A stretch of 64,000 nt of DNA. Source: Faecalibacterium hattorii. Its GTDB lineage: Bacteria; Bacillota; Clostridia; Oscillospirales; Ruminococcaceae. The translations under genes and the position numbers were made by a program. Below are positions 50,357 to 62,118 of the stretch, one piece after another. The notes beneath the pieces are model-generated. The model was given only the letters and a program-made list of their open reading frames with translations. It was not told the origin of the DNA and searched no databases. Numbering within the stretch: position 1 is the stretch's first letter; the number at the start of each line of letters is the position of its first letter. Location: positions 1-64,000 of the forward strand of contig NZ_PRLC01000011.1 of NCBI RefSeq assembly GCF_003287455.1, in the 5' to 3' direction.

Positions 50357-51679
50357 ATGGATTCTTTCAAGGACGTTTTAGAGGCCGCACAGGCGTACTG
50401 CAAAACGCAGATGGCCGAGCCGACCTATAATCTCTATATCGATGGTCTTGAGCCCATCAGCTTTGAGGACTCAAGCCACATCACCCTCTCGGTGCGGAAC
50501 GACTTCATCTGCAAGATCGTGACGGATCGCTACCTTGGCTTGCTCAAGGAAGCCTTCAAGACCGTGCTGGGCTTTGACGTGGACATCACCCTCGTGGTGC
50601 CCAGCACCCCGCCGCACGAAGTCGTGCTGGCCCAGCAGTACGAGGCGAACCCCGCCTCCCCGCAGGGCAACTACGAATTCACCTTCGAAAACTTCATCAA
50701 GGGCCCGTCCAACCAGTTTGCGTTTGCTGCGGCGCAGGCGGTGGCGGCCAACCCCTCCGGAGCCTACAACCCGCTGTTCATCTACGGCGGTTCCGGTCTG
50801 GGCAAGACCCATCTGCTGACGGCCATCCAGACCGAGATCAAGCGCACCCACCCCGATTTCGTCATCATGTACGTGACCTGTGAGCAGTTCACCAACGAGC
50901 TGATCGCCGCCATCCGCGCGGGCAGCACCGAGGACTTCCGCATGAAGTATCGCGTGGCCGACCTGCTGCTGGTGGACGATATCCAGTTTATCGCGGGCAA
51001 GGAGTCCACGCAGGAGGAGTTCTTCCACACCTTCAACTCCCTGCACGATGCCCACAAACAGATCGTCATCGCCTCCGACCGCCCCGCCAAGGAGATCAAG
51101 AGCCTTGAAGAGCGTCTGCGCACCCGTTTCGAGTGGGGCCTGACCGCCGATGTCCAGCCGCCGGATTTCGAGACCCGCGTGGCCATCGTCAAGCGCAAGG
51201 CCGAGCTGCTCCACCTTGACCTGCCCGAAGATGTGGCAGAGTTCATCGCCAACCACCTGAAGAACAACATCCGCCAGCTGGAAGGCGCCGTCAAGAAGTT
51301 GAACGCCTACTACATGCTGGAGGGCATCCAGCCTGTCATCAGCGTGGCGCAGAATGCCATCAAGGACATCCTGAACGAGACCCAGCCGGTGCCCGTCACC
51401 ATCGAGAAGATCGTGGGCGAAGTGTCCCGCACCTTCAACGTCTCCCCCGCCGACATTCGCGGTACCAAGCGGAATGCCAACGTCGCCTCGGCCCGCCGCG
51501 TCGCCATCTACATCCTGCGCGAAGTTACCGGCATGAGCATGGAGGAGATCGGCCGCGAGTTCTCCGGCCGTGACCACTCCACCATCGTCTACTCCCTGAA
51601 GACCATGGAGCGGGATATGAAGAACGACCAGCACCTGCGGGAGACCGTCAGCGACATCATCAAAAACGTGAAGGCATAA
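50357..51679 (+). CDS. dnaA: Chromosomal replication initiator DnaA
   Basis: 440 residues. Domain I (1-85), short linker, AAA+ domain III with Walker A GGSGLGKTHLL (about 142) and Walker B LLLVDDIQFIAGK (about 205), and domain IV with the signature SGRDHSTIVYSLKTM (about 408) that reads DnaA boxes. It opens the origin and loads the helicase. ATG follows AATGGAGTGG. Flanked by box clusters on both sides, which suggests autoregulation. Confidence 0.97.
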   Translation: MDSFKDVLEAAQAYCKTQMAEPTYNLYIDGLEPISFEDSSHITLSVRNDFICKIVTDRYLGLLKEAFKTVLGFDVDITLVVPSTPPHEVVLAQQYEANPASPQGNYEFTFENFIKGPSNQFAFAAAQAVAANPSGAYNPLFIYGGSGLGKTHLLTAIQTEIKRTHPDFVIMYVTCEQFTNELIAAIRAGSTEDFRMKYRVADLLLVDDIQFIAGKESTQEEFFHTFNSLHDAHKQIVIASDRPAKEIKSLEERLRTRFEWGLTADVQPPDFETRVAIVKRKAELLHLDLPEDVAEFIANHLKNNIRQLEGAVKKLNAYYMLEGIQPVISVAQNAIKDILNETQPVPVTIEKIVGEVSRTFNVSPADIRGTKRNANVASARRVAIYILREVTGMSMEEIGREFSGRDHSTIVYSLKTMERDMKNDQHLRETVSDIIKNVKA

Positions 51680-51749
51680 CCCCCTTCCGGGGAGGAAAAG
51701 TCATACTCATTCAGAGGCGTGACCCCAAAATATAGGAGAAAATCGGGCA

Positions 51750-51920
51750 TTTCCGTGGAAACTGGAACAAGATGTTGTGGGAAGCGGGCGAATCTTTCCA
51801 CTCTTTCCACAGAGTTTTCAACATTCAACACCCACAATCCACATCGTCTGTGGAAAGAACCCACGAACCACACGATTCAACAATTCCTTCACACCGGATC
51901 CACAATCCCGTGGAAAACCC
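51750..51920. other. oriC: DnaA-box cluster between dnaA and dnaN
   Basis: Within about 170 bases are several boxes near TTATCCACA or its complement: TTTCCACA (51804-51811), AATCCACA (51836-51843), TGTGGAAA (51849-51856), GATCCACA (51897-51904), CGTGGAAAAC (51909-51918), and TTTCCGTGGAAAC near 51750. The 400-base gap holds no gene; 51921-52080 carries a TAC-rich stretch (CTACTACGGTTACTACAAC) that resembles DnaA-trio triplets, plausibly the unwinding side. Confidence 0.75.
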
Positions 51921-52080
51921 CAGCCCGGCATGATTCCAGCAACTTTCCGACTTTTCAACATCTTCCCCACCCCCTACTACGGTTACTACAACAAGTTCAA
52001 TATACATCAGGCGGTTCTGCATCCAGATCCATGGGCAAAGCACCTGAAAACCGGAATCCAAACAAAGGAGAGACAATAGA

Positions 52081-53187
52081 TTGAACATTATCTGCGATAA
52101 GACCCTGTTGAGCGCTGCGATCGATGGCGTTTCCAAAGCTGTCACCCTCCGCTCCACCATCCCCGTGCTGGAAGGCATTTTGCTGAAAGCCGAAGGTTTT
52201 CAACTGACTTTGACCGGCTACGACCTTGAAATGGGCATCGTGACCACCATTGAAGCCAACGTCAAGGAGCCCGGCGAGATCGTGCTGAACGCAAAGCTGC
52301 TCAGCAGCATGGTCAGCCGGATGCCCTCCGGCCAGATCACGATCCAGTCTGCCGACAACGGCAAGACCACCATCCAGAGCGGCGTCGCCCAGTTCGAGAT
52401 CCAATCCATGTCGGCCACCGATTTCCCCGAACTGCCCAACACCGGCGCCGAAGAGACCCTGACCATCCAGACCGGCGTGCTGCGGGATATCATCGACCGT
52501 ACCCTGTACGCCGTCAGTCAGGACGAAAGAAAACCTGCGCACACCGGTGAATTATTCGAGATCCTGCCCGATAAGATGACCGTCGTTGCGCTGGACGGCT
52601 ACCGTCTGGCCATCGTCGAGCGCCCCATCAAGGCCGTGAAGGATATCCGGATCATCGTGCCCAGCAAGACCATGAACGAAGTATCGCACCTGCTGGCCAA
52701 CGATGACGAAGAGCTGGTCCACATCTGCGCCAACCGCCGCTATGTCGTCTTCATGACTGCGGGCTACACCATCATGAGCCGCCTGATCGAGGGCGAATTC
52801 CTCAACTATCACAACGTCATCCCGGACGGCAGCCGCACCCGCGTGACGCTGGATACCAAGGAGTTCATCGAGACCATTGAGCGCGCTTCTCTGATTATTA
52901 CAGAGCGTTTAAAAAATCCCCTCCGCATCAGTTTTACTGCGGGTAAAGTCGTCGTCCGCTGCCAGACCAACCTTGGCCGCGTGGTGGATGAATTCAACGC
53001 CCAGTGCGAAGGCGACGATGTGGAGATCGGCTTCAACAACCGCTACCTGCTGGATGCGCTGCGCAACGCCCGCACAGAGCAGGTTCGGTTGGAGATCAGC
53101 GGCCCTCTGAGTCCGGTCAAGGTCCTGCCCGCCGAGGGCAGCGACTTCCTGTATCTGGTCCTGCCCGTCCGCTTCAAGAACGATTGA
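52081..53187 (+). CDS. dnaN: DNA polymerase III beta sliding clamp
   Basis: 368 residues with a TTG start behind AAAGGAGAG. Three repeats of the clamp fold; recognisable segments are [29 protein letters not shown], and the C-terminal LPVRF. It encircles DNA as a dimer and tethers polymerase and repair proteins. No separate promoter was identified. Confidence 0.96.
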   Translation: MNIICDKTLLSAAIDGVSKAVTLRSTIPVLEGILLKAEGFQLTLTGYDLEMGIVTTIEANVKEPGEIVLNAKLLSSMVSRMPSGQITIQSADNGKTTIQSGVAQFEIQSMSATDFPELPNTGAEETLTIQTGVLRDIIDRTLYAVSQDERKPAHTGELFEILPDKMTVVALDGYRLAIVERPIKAVKDIRIIVPSKTMNEVSHLLANDDEELVHICANRRYVVFMTAGYTIMSRLIEGEFLNYHNVIPDGSRTRVTLDTKEFIETIERASLIITERLKNPLRISFTAGKVVVRCQTNLGRVVDEFNAQCEGDDVEIGFNNRYLLDALRNARTEQVRLEISGPLSPVKVLPAEGSDFLYLVLPVRFKND

Positions 53188-53197
53188 GAGGCGTAAT

Positions 53198-53413
53198 ATG
53201 CAAAAAATTCTCATCCATACGGAATTTATTAAGCTGGATGCCCTGCTGAAATACGCGGGTCTGTGTGAGACCGGGGGCGAAGCCAAGGAGCTGGTGCAGG
53301 GTGGTGCCGTCAAAGTGAACGGCGAAGTCTGCACCATGCGGGGCAAAAAGTGCCGCGCGGGCGACGTCATTGAGCTGGACGGCCAGAGCGTGACCGTGGG
53401 GCAGGGCCAGTAA
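53198..53413 (+). CDS. yaaA: S4-domain RNA-binding protein (YaaA/RlbA type)
   Basis: 71 residues: [27 protein letters not shown] (partly; [18 protein letters not shown]) and [19 protein letters not shown] form a single S4 fold. Found between dnaN and recF in most Firmicutes; thought to act in ribosome assembly. Gap to recF is three bases. Confidence 0.92.
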   Translation: MQKILIHTEFIKLDALLKYAGLCETGGEAKELVQGGAVKVNGEVCTMRGKKCRAGDVIELDGQSVTVGQGQ

Positions 53414-53416
53414 ACC

Positions 53417-54550
53417 ATGCGTCTGCTCTCACTGGAAGTCCAAAATTATCGCAACATCGCGTCGGCCAGCCTGACGCCGGGCCGGGAGCTGACCGTCATC
53501 TGCGGCAATAACGGCCAAGGCAAGACGAACCTTTTGGAGGCCATCTGGCTGCTGACCGGCGGCAAAAGCTTCCGGGGTGGCAAGGATGCCGAACTGGTGC
53601 GGCGGGGCGAACCCTTTGCCGTGCTGGAAGCGTCTACCCTGAGCGCACAGCACCCGGAAGAACTCCTGCTGGAAGAGCCTGAAGAAGAGCGCCGCATTCG
53701 GATGACCATCGGTACGCCGGACTCCTCCCGGCCGGGGCGGAACGCCTCGGTGAACGGGGCACCGCCCAAGCGGGCATCGGCGCTGGCGGGCAGCTTTCCG
53801 GCGGTGGTCTTCGACCCCGGCCACCTGAGCCTTGTCAAAGGGGCGCCGGAAGGGCGGCGGAAGTTTCTGGACGCGGCGCTCTGCCAGCTCTACCCCGGCT
53901 ACCTGACGGTCTACCGCCGCTACATCCGGGCGTTGCAGCAGAAAAACGCGCTGCTTCGCCGTTCTGCAGCGGGGCCAGAACGTCCCTATGCTGAAAAAGC
54001 GGCCCTGCTGGAAGTGCTCAATGCGGAGCTTGCCGTGCAGGGCGAGGCCATCCAGCAGAGGCGGCGGGCTTACCTTGAGCGGCTGGGCCCCCTTGCGTGC
54101 AGCAATTATGCCGAGCTCTCCCATGGGGCGGAGCGGATGGAGCTGCACTATGCTGCCCAGTTTGAGCCGGGCGGTCTGGCCCACCTGCTCCGTGCCCGCC
54201 AGAGCGAGGAGCTTCGGGCCGGGCAAAGCCTCTGCGGCCCCCACCGGGAGGACATCGAACTGCTGCTCGATGGGCAGCCTGCCAAAGTGTTTGCCAGTCA
54301 AGGACAGCAGAGGAGCGTGGTCCTGAGCCTGAAAATGGCGGAAGCTGCGGCTGCAGCAGCCATTACCGGCGAGCACCCGGTGCTGCTGCTGGACGATGTG
54401 CTCAGCGAGCTGGACGATGGACGCAAGCAGTATCTGCTGACCCGGATGCGGGAAAAGCAGACCTTCGTCACCAGCTGCGACGACACCGCCTTCCTGAAAA
54501 CGGACGGCGAGGTCTACCGCATGAACGGCGGTGTGCTGACCAAGGCTTGA
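53417..54550 (+). CDS. recF: DNA replication and repair protein RecF
   Basis: 377 residues. Walker A GNNGQGKTNLLE (about 31-42), an ABC-type signature region SQGQQRSVVLSLKMAE (about 294) and Walker B PVLLLDDVLSELD (about 321). SMC-like ATPase that loads RecA at gaps with RecO and RecR. Fourth gene of the dnaA-side cluster; ATG only three bases after the S4 gene. Confidence 0.95.
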   Translation: MRLLSLEVQNYRNIASASLTPGRELTVICGNNGQGKTNLLEAIWLLTGGKSFRGGKDAELVRRGEPFAVLEASTLSAQHPEELLLEEPEEERRIRMTIGTPDSSRPGRNASVNGAPPKRASALAGSFPAVVFDPGHLSLVKGAPEGRRKFLDAALCQLYPGYLTVYRRYIRALQQKNALLRRSAAGPERPYAEKAALLEVLNAELAVQGEAIQQRRRAYLERLGPLACSNYAELSHGAERMELHYAAQFEPGGLAHLLRARQSEELRAGQSLCGPHREDIELLLDGQPAKVFASQGQQRSVVLSLKMAEAAAAAAITGEHPVLLLDDVLSELDDGRKQYLLTRMREKQTFVTSCDDTAFLKTDGEVYRMNGGVLTKA

Positions 54551-54597
54551 ACTGGCAGACGAGGGCTGCCCCTGCTAACAAATGGAGATAATACGAA

Positions 54598-54852
54598 ATG
54601 TATATTCACTTGGGGCGCGACTATGTTCTGAACGATCGGGACATCATCGGAATCTTCAATCTGGAGACCACCACCATCTCCCCCCGCGGGCGTGAGTTTC
54701 TGAACTACGCCCAGAAGAACGGGGCCGTGGTCAGCCTTTCGGAAGAGCTGCCCCAGTGTTATGTGTTAGCGGACGCCCCGGTGGATACGGTGTATCTTTC
54801 GGAGTTGTCCAGCGCCGCGATGAAACGGCGCGCTGAACAAACCATCCAATAA
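54598..54852 (+). CDS. remB: RemB-like regulator (DUF370)
   Basis: 84 residues: MYIHLGRDYVLNDRDIIGIF and CYVLADAPVDTVYLSELS. Homologous to B. subtilis RemB (YaaB), encoded at the same place between recF and gyrB, which with RemA activates matrix genes. The target here is unknown. RBS TGGAGATAA is moderate. Confidence 0.88.
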   Translation: MYIHLGRDYVLNDRDIIGIFNLETTTISPRGREFLNYAQKNGAVVSLSEELPQCYVLADAPVDTVYLSELSSAAMKRRAEQTIQ

Positions 54853-56883
<2,031 letters not shown>

Positions 56884-56892
56884 TAAAAAATA

Positions 56893-57027
56893 AACCTCTC
56901 AGTCGAGCCTACGGCTCGCCAGCTCCCCTAGTAGGGGAGCCTCTGGCGTATACAGCAAGCCTCATCCGACTGCCAAGGCCTCCCCTATTAGGGGAGGTGG
57001 CAGCGCGACAGCGCTGACGGAGAGGTT
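56893..57027. repeat. 135-bp palindromic element (MITE-like) between gyrB and gyrA
   Basis: Ends are inverted: AACCTCTCAGTC at the left and GACGGAGAGGTT at the right. Inside the left end are stems CGAGCC/GGCTCG and GCTCCCCTA/TAGGGGAGC; inside the right end CCTCCCCTA/TAGGGGAGG and CAGCGC/GCGCTG. Shorter relatives lie at 384-434 and 35337-35380. No open frame. Terminal inverted repeats and small size suggest a non-autonomous mobile repeat. Confidence 0.7.
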
Positions 57028-57051
57028 GAAGCAATCCAAACGGAGGAAAAA

Positions 57052-59628
57052 ATGGAAGAAGATTTTGTGATGATACCGGGCAGCGGTACCAAAAAGATCA
57101 TCCGCGACGTCAAGAAGGAAATCGAAACGGCGTTTCTGGATTACTCCATGTCGGTCATCGTGTCCCGTGCTCTGCCCGATGTGCGCGATGGTCTGAAACC
57201 GGTCCACCGCCGCATTCTTTATACCATGCACGAGCGCGGCAACGACCCCAGCCATCCCTACCGCAAGTCGGCGGATACCGTCGGTGCAGTGCTGGGCTCC
57301 TACCACCCCCACGGCGACGCATCCGTTTACGATGCCATGGTCCGTCTGGCACAGGATTTCTCCCTGCGCTACCCGCTGGTGGACGGCCAAGGTAACTTCG
57401 GTTCCGTCGATGGCGACCCCCCGGCTGCTTACCGTTACACCGAGGCCCGCATGAGCCGGATGGCCGTCGAGATGCTGACCGATATCGACAAGAACACGAT
57501 CGACTGGGACCCCAACTTCGATGAAACGAAGAAGGAACCCAGCGTCCTGCCCTGCCGCTTCCCGAACCTGCTGGTCAACGGCAGTCAGGGCATCGCAGTG
57601 GGCATGGCCACCAACATCCCGCCCCACAACCTGAGTGAGGTCATCGACGGCTGCGTGGCCTATATCGAGAACCCGGACATCGACCTGCCCGGCCTGATGG
57701 AATATATCAAAGGCCCGGACTTCCCCACCGCCGGCATCATCATGGGCCGCAGCGGCATCCGCGCCGCCTACGCCACCGGCCGCGGCAAGATCACTCTGCG
57801 CGGCCGCGCCACCATTGAGGAGAAGAAGAACGGCCGCGCCCAGATCATCGTCACCGAGATCCCCTACATGGTGAACAAGGCCCGCCTGATCGAGAACATC
57901 GCAGACCTCGTGAAGGAAAAGCGGATCGAGGGCATCAGCGACCTGAACGATGAGACCAACCGCAAGGGAATGCGCATCGTCATCGATGTGCGCAAGGACG
58001 CGAACCCGCAGGTGGTGCTGAACCAGCTCTATCAGTACACCCAACTTCAGGATACCGTCGGCGTCATCATGCTGGCCATCGACCACAAGGTGCCGAAGGT
58101 GCTGACCCTGAAGCAGATGATCCAGAAATACGTGGAGTTCCAAGACGAAGTGGTCCGCCGCCGCACCCAGTACGACCTGAAGAAGGCACAGGAGCGCGCC
58201 CACATCCTCGAAGGCTTGAAGAAGGCCACCGACATCGTGGATGAACTGATCGCCACCATCCGCGCCTGCAAGGGCGGCATGGCCGAGGCCAAGGCTGCCA
58301 TCATGGAACAGTTCGGCTTCGATGACCCGCAGGCCGACGCCATCGTGAAATTACAGCTGGGCCGTCTGGCTGGTCTGGAGATCCTCAAGATCGAGGAAGA
58401 ACTGGGCACCCTGCAGGCGAAGATCCGCGATTGGGAGGACATCCTCGCCAACGACGCCCGCGTGCTGGAGATCGTCAAGAACGAGCTGCTGGATATGAAG
58501 AAGCGCTTCGGTGACGAGCGCCGCACCGAGATCGAGACCGTCAACGGCGAAGTGGACATCGAAGACCTCATTGCCGAGGAACAGTGCGTTTACACCCTGA
58601 CCGAGGCCGGTTATATCAAGCGCCAGCTCAAGGCCACTTATCAGGCCCAGAAGCGCGGCGGCCGCGGCATTTCCGGCATGACCCGCAAGGAAGAGGACAT
58701 CGTGCAGGAGATGTTCGTCGGCTCCACCCACGATTATGTCCTGTTCGTTACCAACCGGGGCCGGATGTTCCGCCTCAAGGGTTACACCATCGCCGAGGGC
58801 AGCCGCACCAGCAAGGGCACCAACATCGTGAACCTGCTCCAGTTGGCCGAGGGCGAAAAGGTCACCAATATGCTCTGCTACCCCAAGGATGAGGACAACA
58901 AGGGCGGCTTCGTCACCATGGTCACCAAGCAGGGCCTGATCAAGCGCACTCCGCTGGAACAGTATGCCAATATCCGCAAGTCCGGCCTGATCGGCATTGC
59001 CCTGAACGAGGGCGACGCGCTGGCATGGACCCGCCTGACCACCGGCCACGATATGCTCATCGTTGCCACCCGCAACGGTCAGGCCATTCGCTTCAACGAA
59101 GAGGACGCCCGCCCCATGGGCCGCAGCGGCCACGGCGTGCGTGCCATCAAGCTGGCCGAGGGGGATGAAGTCGTTGGCGTCTGCATCTGCCGCGAGGGTG
59201 CCACCATCCTGACCGTGACCGAAAACGGCAAGGGCCGCCGGTCCGAGATCGACACCTACCGCATCACGGCCCGCGGCGGCAAGGGCATCCGCAACTACGA
59301 TGCCTCCAAGGATAAAGTGGCTGCCGTTAAGATCGTCGATGATGTGGATGATATCCTGCTGAGCAGTCAGGAGGGCATCATCATCCGCCTCCACGCCGAT
59401 TCCATCCCGGTCCAGAGCCGCTACGGCTCCGGTGTCCGGGTCATGCGTCTGGGCGAGAACGATAAGGTCATGGTCCTTGCCCGCACCGACCACGACGACG
59501 AAGCCCAGACCGAGACTGTTGAGGCCGAGGAGGGCGACGAGCCCACCGCCGAGCAGCTGGCCGCCATGGAAGCCGCCGATGAGGCTTCGGCTGCCGAGAC
59601 CCCGGAAGCGGACAGCACCGAGGACTGA
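57052..59628 (+). CDS. gyrA: DNA gyrase subunit A
   Basis: 858 residues; ATG behind CGGAGGAAA. Breakage-reunion domain with [15 protein letters not shown] (about 84-98) and catalytic Tyr in YRYTEARMS (about 130), then a six-bladed C-terminal pinwheel with the GyrA box-like QKRGGRG (about 545). The position equal to E. coli Ser83 is Ala90, a residue linked to low quinolone sensitivity in other species. An acidic tail of about 45 residues ends the protein. Terminator at 59707. Confidence 0.97.
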   Translation: MEEDFVMIPGSGTKKIIRDVKKEIETAFLDYSMSVIVSRALPDVRDGLKPVHRRILYTMHERGNDPSHPYRKSADTVGAVLGSYHPHGDASVYDAMVRLAQDFSLRYPLVDGQGNFGSVDGDPPAAYRYTEARMSRMAVEMLTDIDKNTIDWDPNFDETKKEPSVLPCRFPNLLVNGSQGIAVGMATNIPPHNLSEVIDGCVAYIENPDIDLPGLMEYIKGPDFPTAGIIMGRSGIRAAYATGRGKITLRGRATIEEKKNGRAQIIVTEIPYMVNKARLIENIADLVKEKRIEGISDLNDETNRKGMRIVIDVRKDANPQVVLNQLYQYTQLQDTVGVIMLAIDHKVPKVLTLKQMIQKYVEFQDEVVRRRTQYDLKKAQERAHILEGLKKATDIVDELIATIRACKGGMAEAKAAIMEQFGFDDPQADAIVKLQLGRLAGLEILKIEEELGTLQAKIRDWEDILANDARVLEIVKNELLDMKKRFGDERRTEIETVNGEVDIEDLIAEEQCVYTLTEAGYIKRQLKATYQAQKRGGRGISGMTRKEEDIVQEMFVGSTHDYVLFVTNRGRMFRLKGYTIAEGSRTSKGTNIVNLLQLAEGEKVTNMLCYPKDEDNKGGFVTMVTKQGLIKRTPLEQYANIRKSGLIGIALNEGDALAWTRLTTGHDMLIVATRNGQAIRFNEEDARPMGRSGHGVRAIKLAEGDEVVGVCICREGATILTVTENGKGRRSEIDTYRITARGGKGIRNYDASKDKVAAVKIVDDVDDILLSSQEGIIIRLHADSIPVQSRYGSGVRVMRLGENDKVMVLARTDHDDEAQTETVEAEEGDEPTAEQLAAMEAADEASAAETPEADSTED

Positions 59629-59706
59629 TTCGGAATAACACCTCTCAGGACGTGTTTTGGTGCGAGTACCACGCCCATAACACATGGAATCAGTTTGTAA
59701 AAAAAT

Positions 59707-59751
59707 GACCCGGAATCGGACGTGCACGCGCACCGATTCCGGGTTTTGTTA
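59707..59751 (+). terminator. Terminator after gyrA
   Basis: ACCCGGAATCGG pairs with CCGATTCCGGGT around GTGC-rich loop bases, followed by TTTTGTT. Confidence 0.88.
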
Positions 59752-59791
59752 GCCGCACCAAATCTGGTCAAATTTAGGAGGCATATTCAGT

Positions 59792-60376
59792 ATGGAATGG
59801 AGTTTCTTATTCTTCTTCAACAGCGCACTGCTGGGCGTGGGTCTGGCGATGGATGCGTTTTCGGTCTCGATGGCAAATGGTCTGCACGATCCCAAAATGT
59901 CGATGAAGCGGATGTGCATCATCGCAGGCACCTTCGGCCTGTTTCAGGCGGTCATGCCTATGACGGGCTGGGTCTGCGTCCACACCGTCGTAGAGCTGTT
60001 CTCATCCTTTGAGACATTCATTCCGTGGATCGCCCTCATCCTGCTGGCCTACATCGGCGGAAAGATGCTGATGGAGGGCATCAAGGGCGAGGAGACCGAG
60101 GAAGCCGCCGCGCTCAGCGCCGGTGCCCTTTTTGTGCAGGGCGTCGCCACCAGCATCGACGCCCTCTCCGTCGGTTTCACTATTTCGGAGTACGGCTGGG
60201 TCATGGCACTGGTGGCTTCCCTCATCATCGCGACGGTCACCTTCTTTATCTGCATGGCCGGTCTGCACATCGGCAAAAAGTTCGGCACCAAGCTGGCCGG
60301 AAAAGCCTCCGTTCTGGGCGGCATCATCCTCATCGGCATCGGTCTGGAAATTTTCCTGACCGGCATCTTCGGCTAA
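59792..60376 (+). CDS. mntP: Manganese efflux pump MntP
   Basis: 194 residues, six membrane helices in two inverted halves. GLAMDAFSVSMANGL (about 16-30) and the second-half VATSIDALSVGFTISE (about 112) hold the paired Asp residues expected for Mn binding. Exports Mn2+. ATG follows TTAGGAGG. No yybP-ykoY riboswitch was found upstream. Confidence 0.93.
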   Translation: MEWSFLFFFNSALLGVGLAMDAFSVSMANGLHDPKMSMKRMCIIAGTFGLFQAVMPMTGWVCVHTVVELFSSFETFIPWIALILLAYIGGKMLMEGIKGEETEEAAALSAGALFVQGVATSIDALSVGFTISEYGWVMALVASLIIATVTFFICMAGLHIGKKFGTKLAGKASVLGGIILIGIGLEIFLTGIFG

Positions 60377-60576
60377 AACGTTTTCTGGTGCCCTTGCGGA
60401 AAAACAGCTGCATTTTCGGCGGTTTCTCTAAGAAATTGGGGAGCGGCTTGGCAAAGCTGCTGTGTTTTTTGCCGCTTCGTGCGCAAATTCCGCACCTTCA
60501 GCGAATGAGCAAAGATTCTTTACTGAAATTTCGTACAAAGAAACGCTATTCGGTCGGATTTTTGCGAAAAATCCTC

Positions 60577-60605
60577 TTGCCAAATCCTTGGAGTTCTGGT
60601 ATTCT
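60577..60605 (+). promoter_or_regulatory. Promoter of the 60680 gene
   Basis: TTGCCA (60577-60582), 17 bases, TATTCT (60600-60605). The 60377-60576 stretch is otherwise A/T-rich and without a visible gene. Confidence 0.55.
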
Positions 60606-60679
60606 CAAGCCAGAAACCAGCTTACCGGACAAAGGTCTGATAAGTTGAGATACCAGATCATTTAAGGGAGGTACCGAAT

Positions 60680-61291
60680 ATGGCAAGCATGAGCCGTAGA
60701 GTTTTCCTGAAATGCGTCGGCGCTGCTGCGCTGGCTGTTACCGCATCCGGCATCTTCGCAGGGTGTTCCGAGGAGGGCGGCGGATCGAAAAACACCGTGT
60801 ATGGCGCCAATGAGACCGTCCAGATCAATGGCGTGAATGTGAAGCTGTTGGGCTATCAGCAGGGCTTTGGTTCGGAGATTGCGGGCAACTATGCAGATAA
60901 GACGCTGATCGCCATCTGCTTTGGCCTCGACAATCAGTCGGAAAAGGCCATCCAGATGGGCAATACGGCACAGGATAAACTGAGCGATGTTTGGAAAGCC
61001 ATCAAGAACAACAAATTTGACACGCTTGGCGAGAGCGAATTTGTTGTGGTGGCAAAGGACAAGAAACTGGGCCACGCAGCAATCGGCTTCAGTAGAATGA
61101 CCCCCAACGCAGGCATCGGCGACATTCTGGGAGCCGGATTCCTTGGCACACTGGAGCCCCAGAAATCTGGCTGCATCAAGATCTATGCGATCGTTCCGAG
61201 CGATTGGGAGCAGATCGGCATCCAGTATACGCCGTACTTTGCCCCGAACGAGACCCGCAGCTTTGTGCTGAATCGCTCCAATCAACTTTAA
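60680..61291 (+). CDS. Tat-type lipoprotein of unknown function
   Basis: 203 residues. Twin-arginine motif SRRVFLK at residues 5-11 followed by a moderately hydrophobic segment and lipobox FAGC (Cys about 29), so export in folded form by Tat and lipid anchoring are predicted. The mature domain is beta-rich (VQINGVNVKLLGYQQGF; KTLIAICFGLDNQSEKAIQ; SGCIKIYAIVPSDWEQIG), similar to DUF4352 or telomeric-like beta sandwiches of surface lipoproteins. RBS AAGGGAGG. Monocistronic, with a strong terminator. No tat genes are in the window. Confidence 0.8.
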   Translation: MASMSRRVFLKCVGAAALAVTASGIFAGCSEEGGGSKNTVYGANETVQINGVNVKLLGYQQGFGSEIAGNYADKTLIAICFGLDNQSEKAIQMGNTAQDKLSDVWKAIKNNKFDTLGESEFVVVAKDKKLGHAAIGFSRMTPNAGIGDILGAGFLGTLEPQKSGCIKIYAIVPSDWEQIGIQYTPYFAPNETRSFVLNRSNQL

Positions 61292-61347
61292 TAAACGATA
61301 AAATTTCCGCGCTCTTCCCCCAAGGGCGAACGTTCTCCGATAAGCAA

Positions 61348-61396
61348 AAGACCAGCGCCGCAGAGTATCTCACCCTGCGGCGCTGGTCTTTTTTGG
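61348..61396. terminator. Bidirectional terminator
   Basis: AAAAGACCAGCGCCGCAG pairs with CTGCGGCGCTGGTCTTTT, followed by TT; between convergent genes. Confidence 0.9.
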
Positions 61397-61412
61397 CGTT
61401 CCACGTGGAACA
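61397..61412. promoter_or_regulatory. parS site 4
   Basis: CGTTCCACGTGGAACA, differing from site 1 only in the first base. It lies on the other side of the origin, about 11 kb past dnaA, between a terminator and the stop of the gntR gene. Confidence 0.8.
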
Positions 61413-61413
61413 T

Positions 61414-62118
61414 TTATTTTTCGGGTTCAAAATAGTCGGCGTATTCCTCGGTCAGCTTGCTGCCCAGCCGACGGATGCCGCCGTAGAGGTGGCGCTCCAC
61501 CAGCGGCTCAAAGGCCGCAAGGTCGCACCGCTCGATGGCCTCAATGAGGTTCGTATGGTCCGCAATCACCTCGGCCAGCCCGCCGCTGGTCATGGTGTCC
61601 AGCATCCGGAAGCGGCTGTAGTCGGCGTGAGCGCTCTGCAAGGTGCGCCAGAGGTACATCTTGCCCATAGCTGCGAACCATGTCTCGTGGAGCAGCCGGT
61701 CGGCCTCATACAGGCGGTTGAAGTCCGGATGCTCGGCGTGGGCCAGCTCCTCGTAGGCGGCGGCCCGCTTCCGGATCAGCGCCCGCTGCTCCGGGGTGCA
61801 CTTTGGCGAAAAATCCCGCAGGACGCGGGCTTCCACGGCGGTGCGCTCATAGATCAGCTCCTCCACGATCTCCCGGTTCAGCCGGGTGACGGTGGTGCCT
61901 TTGTAGGGCACGATCTTCACCAGCCCGTTTTCCTGCAACCGCTGCAAGACCACCCGGATGAGGGAACGCGGTGCTCCGAACCGGGCGCAGAGCGGGTTTT
62001 CACTCAGCAAGCTGCCGGGGCGGATGGTCAGATCGATGATTTCCCGCTCCAGCACTTCATAAATTTCGGCATCCGCCTTGTATGTTTGTTGTTCCATAGC
62101 ATTTACCCGATGTTCCAT
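61414..62118 (-). CDS. GntR-family transcriptional regulator (FCD type)
   Basis: 234 residues. N-terminal winged helix (IYEVLEREIIDLTIRPGSLL; LCARFGAPRSLIRVVLQRLQ; GTTVTRL) and C-terminal FCD helical domain with likely metal-binding His residues (RLLHETWF, ADHTNLIEAIE, VERHLYGG). Effector probably a small organic acid, not identifiable. Start ATG 62118 (GAGGA upstream) overlaps the rluA stop by 16 bases; an ATG at 62097 is an alternative. Third gene of the nudF-rluA-gntR operon. Confidence 0.88.
   Translation of the reverse strand: MEHRVNAMEQQTYKADAEIYEVLEREIIDLTIRPGSLLSENPLCARFGAPRSLIRVVLQRLQENGLVKIVPYKGTTVTRLNREIVEELIYERTAVEARVLRDFSPKCTPEQRALIRKRAAAYEELAHAEHPDFNRLYEADRLLHETWFAAMGKMYLWRTLQSAHADYSRFRMLDTMTSGGLAEVIADHTNLIEAIERCDLAAFEPLVERHLYGGIRRLGSKLTEEYADYFEPEK

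Noticed and set aside
59629-59791. Possible Mn riboswitch (yybP-ykoY) before mntP
   Set aside because: The gap is mostly the gyrA terminator; no two-helix core with the conserved loops was found.
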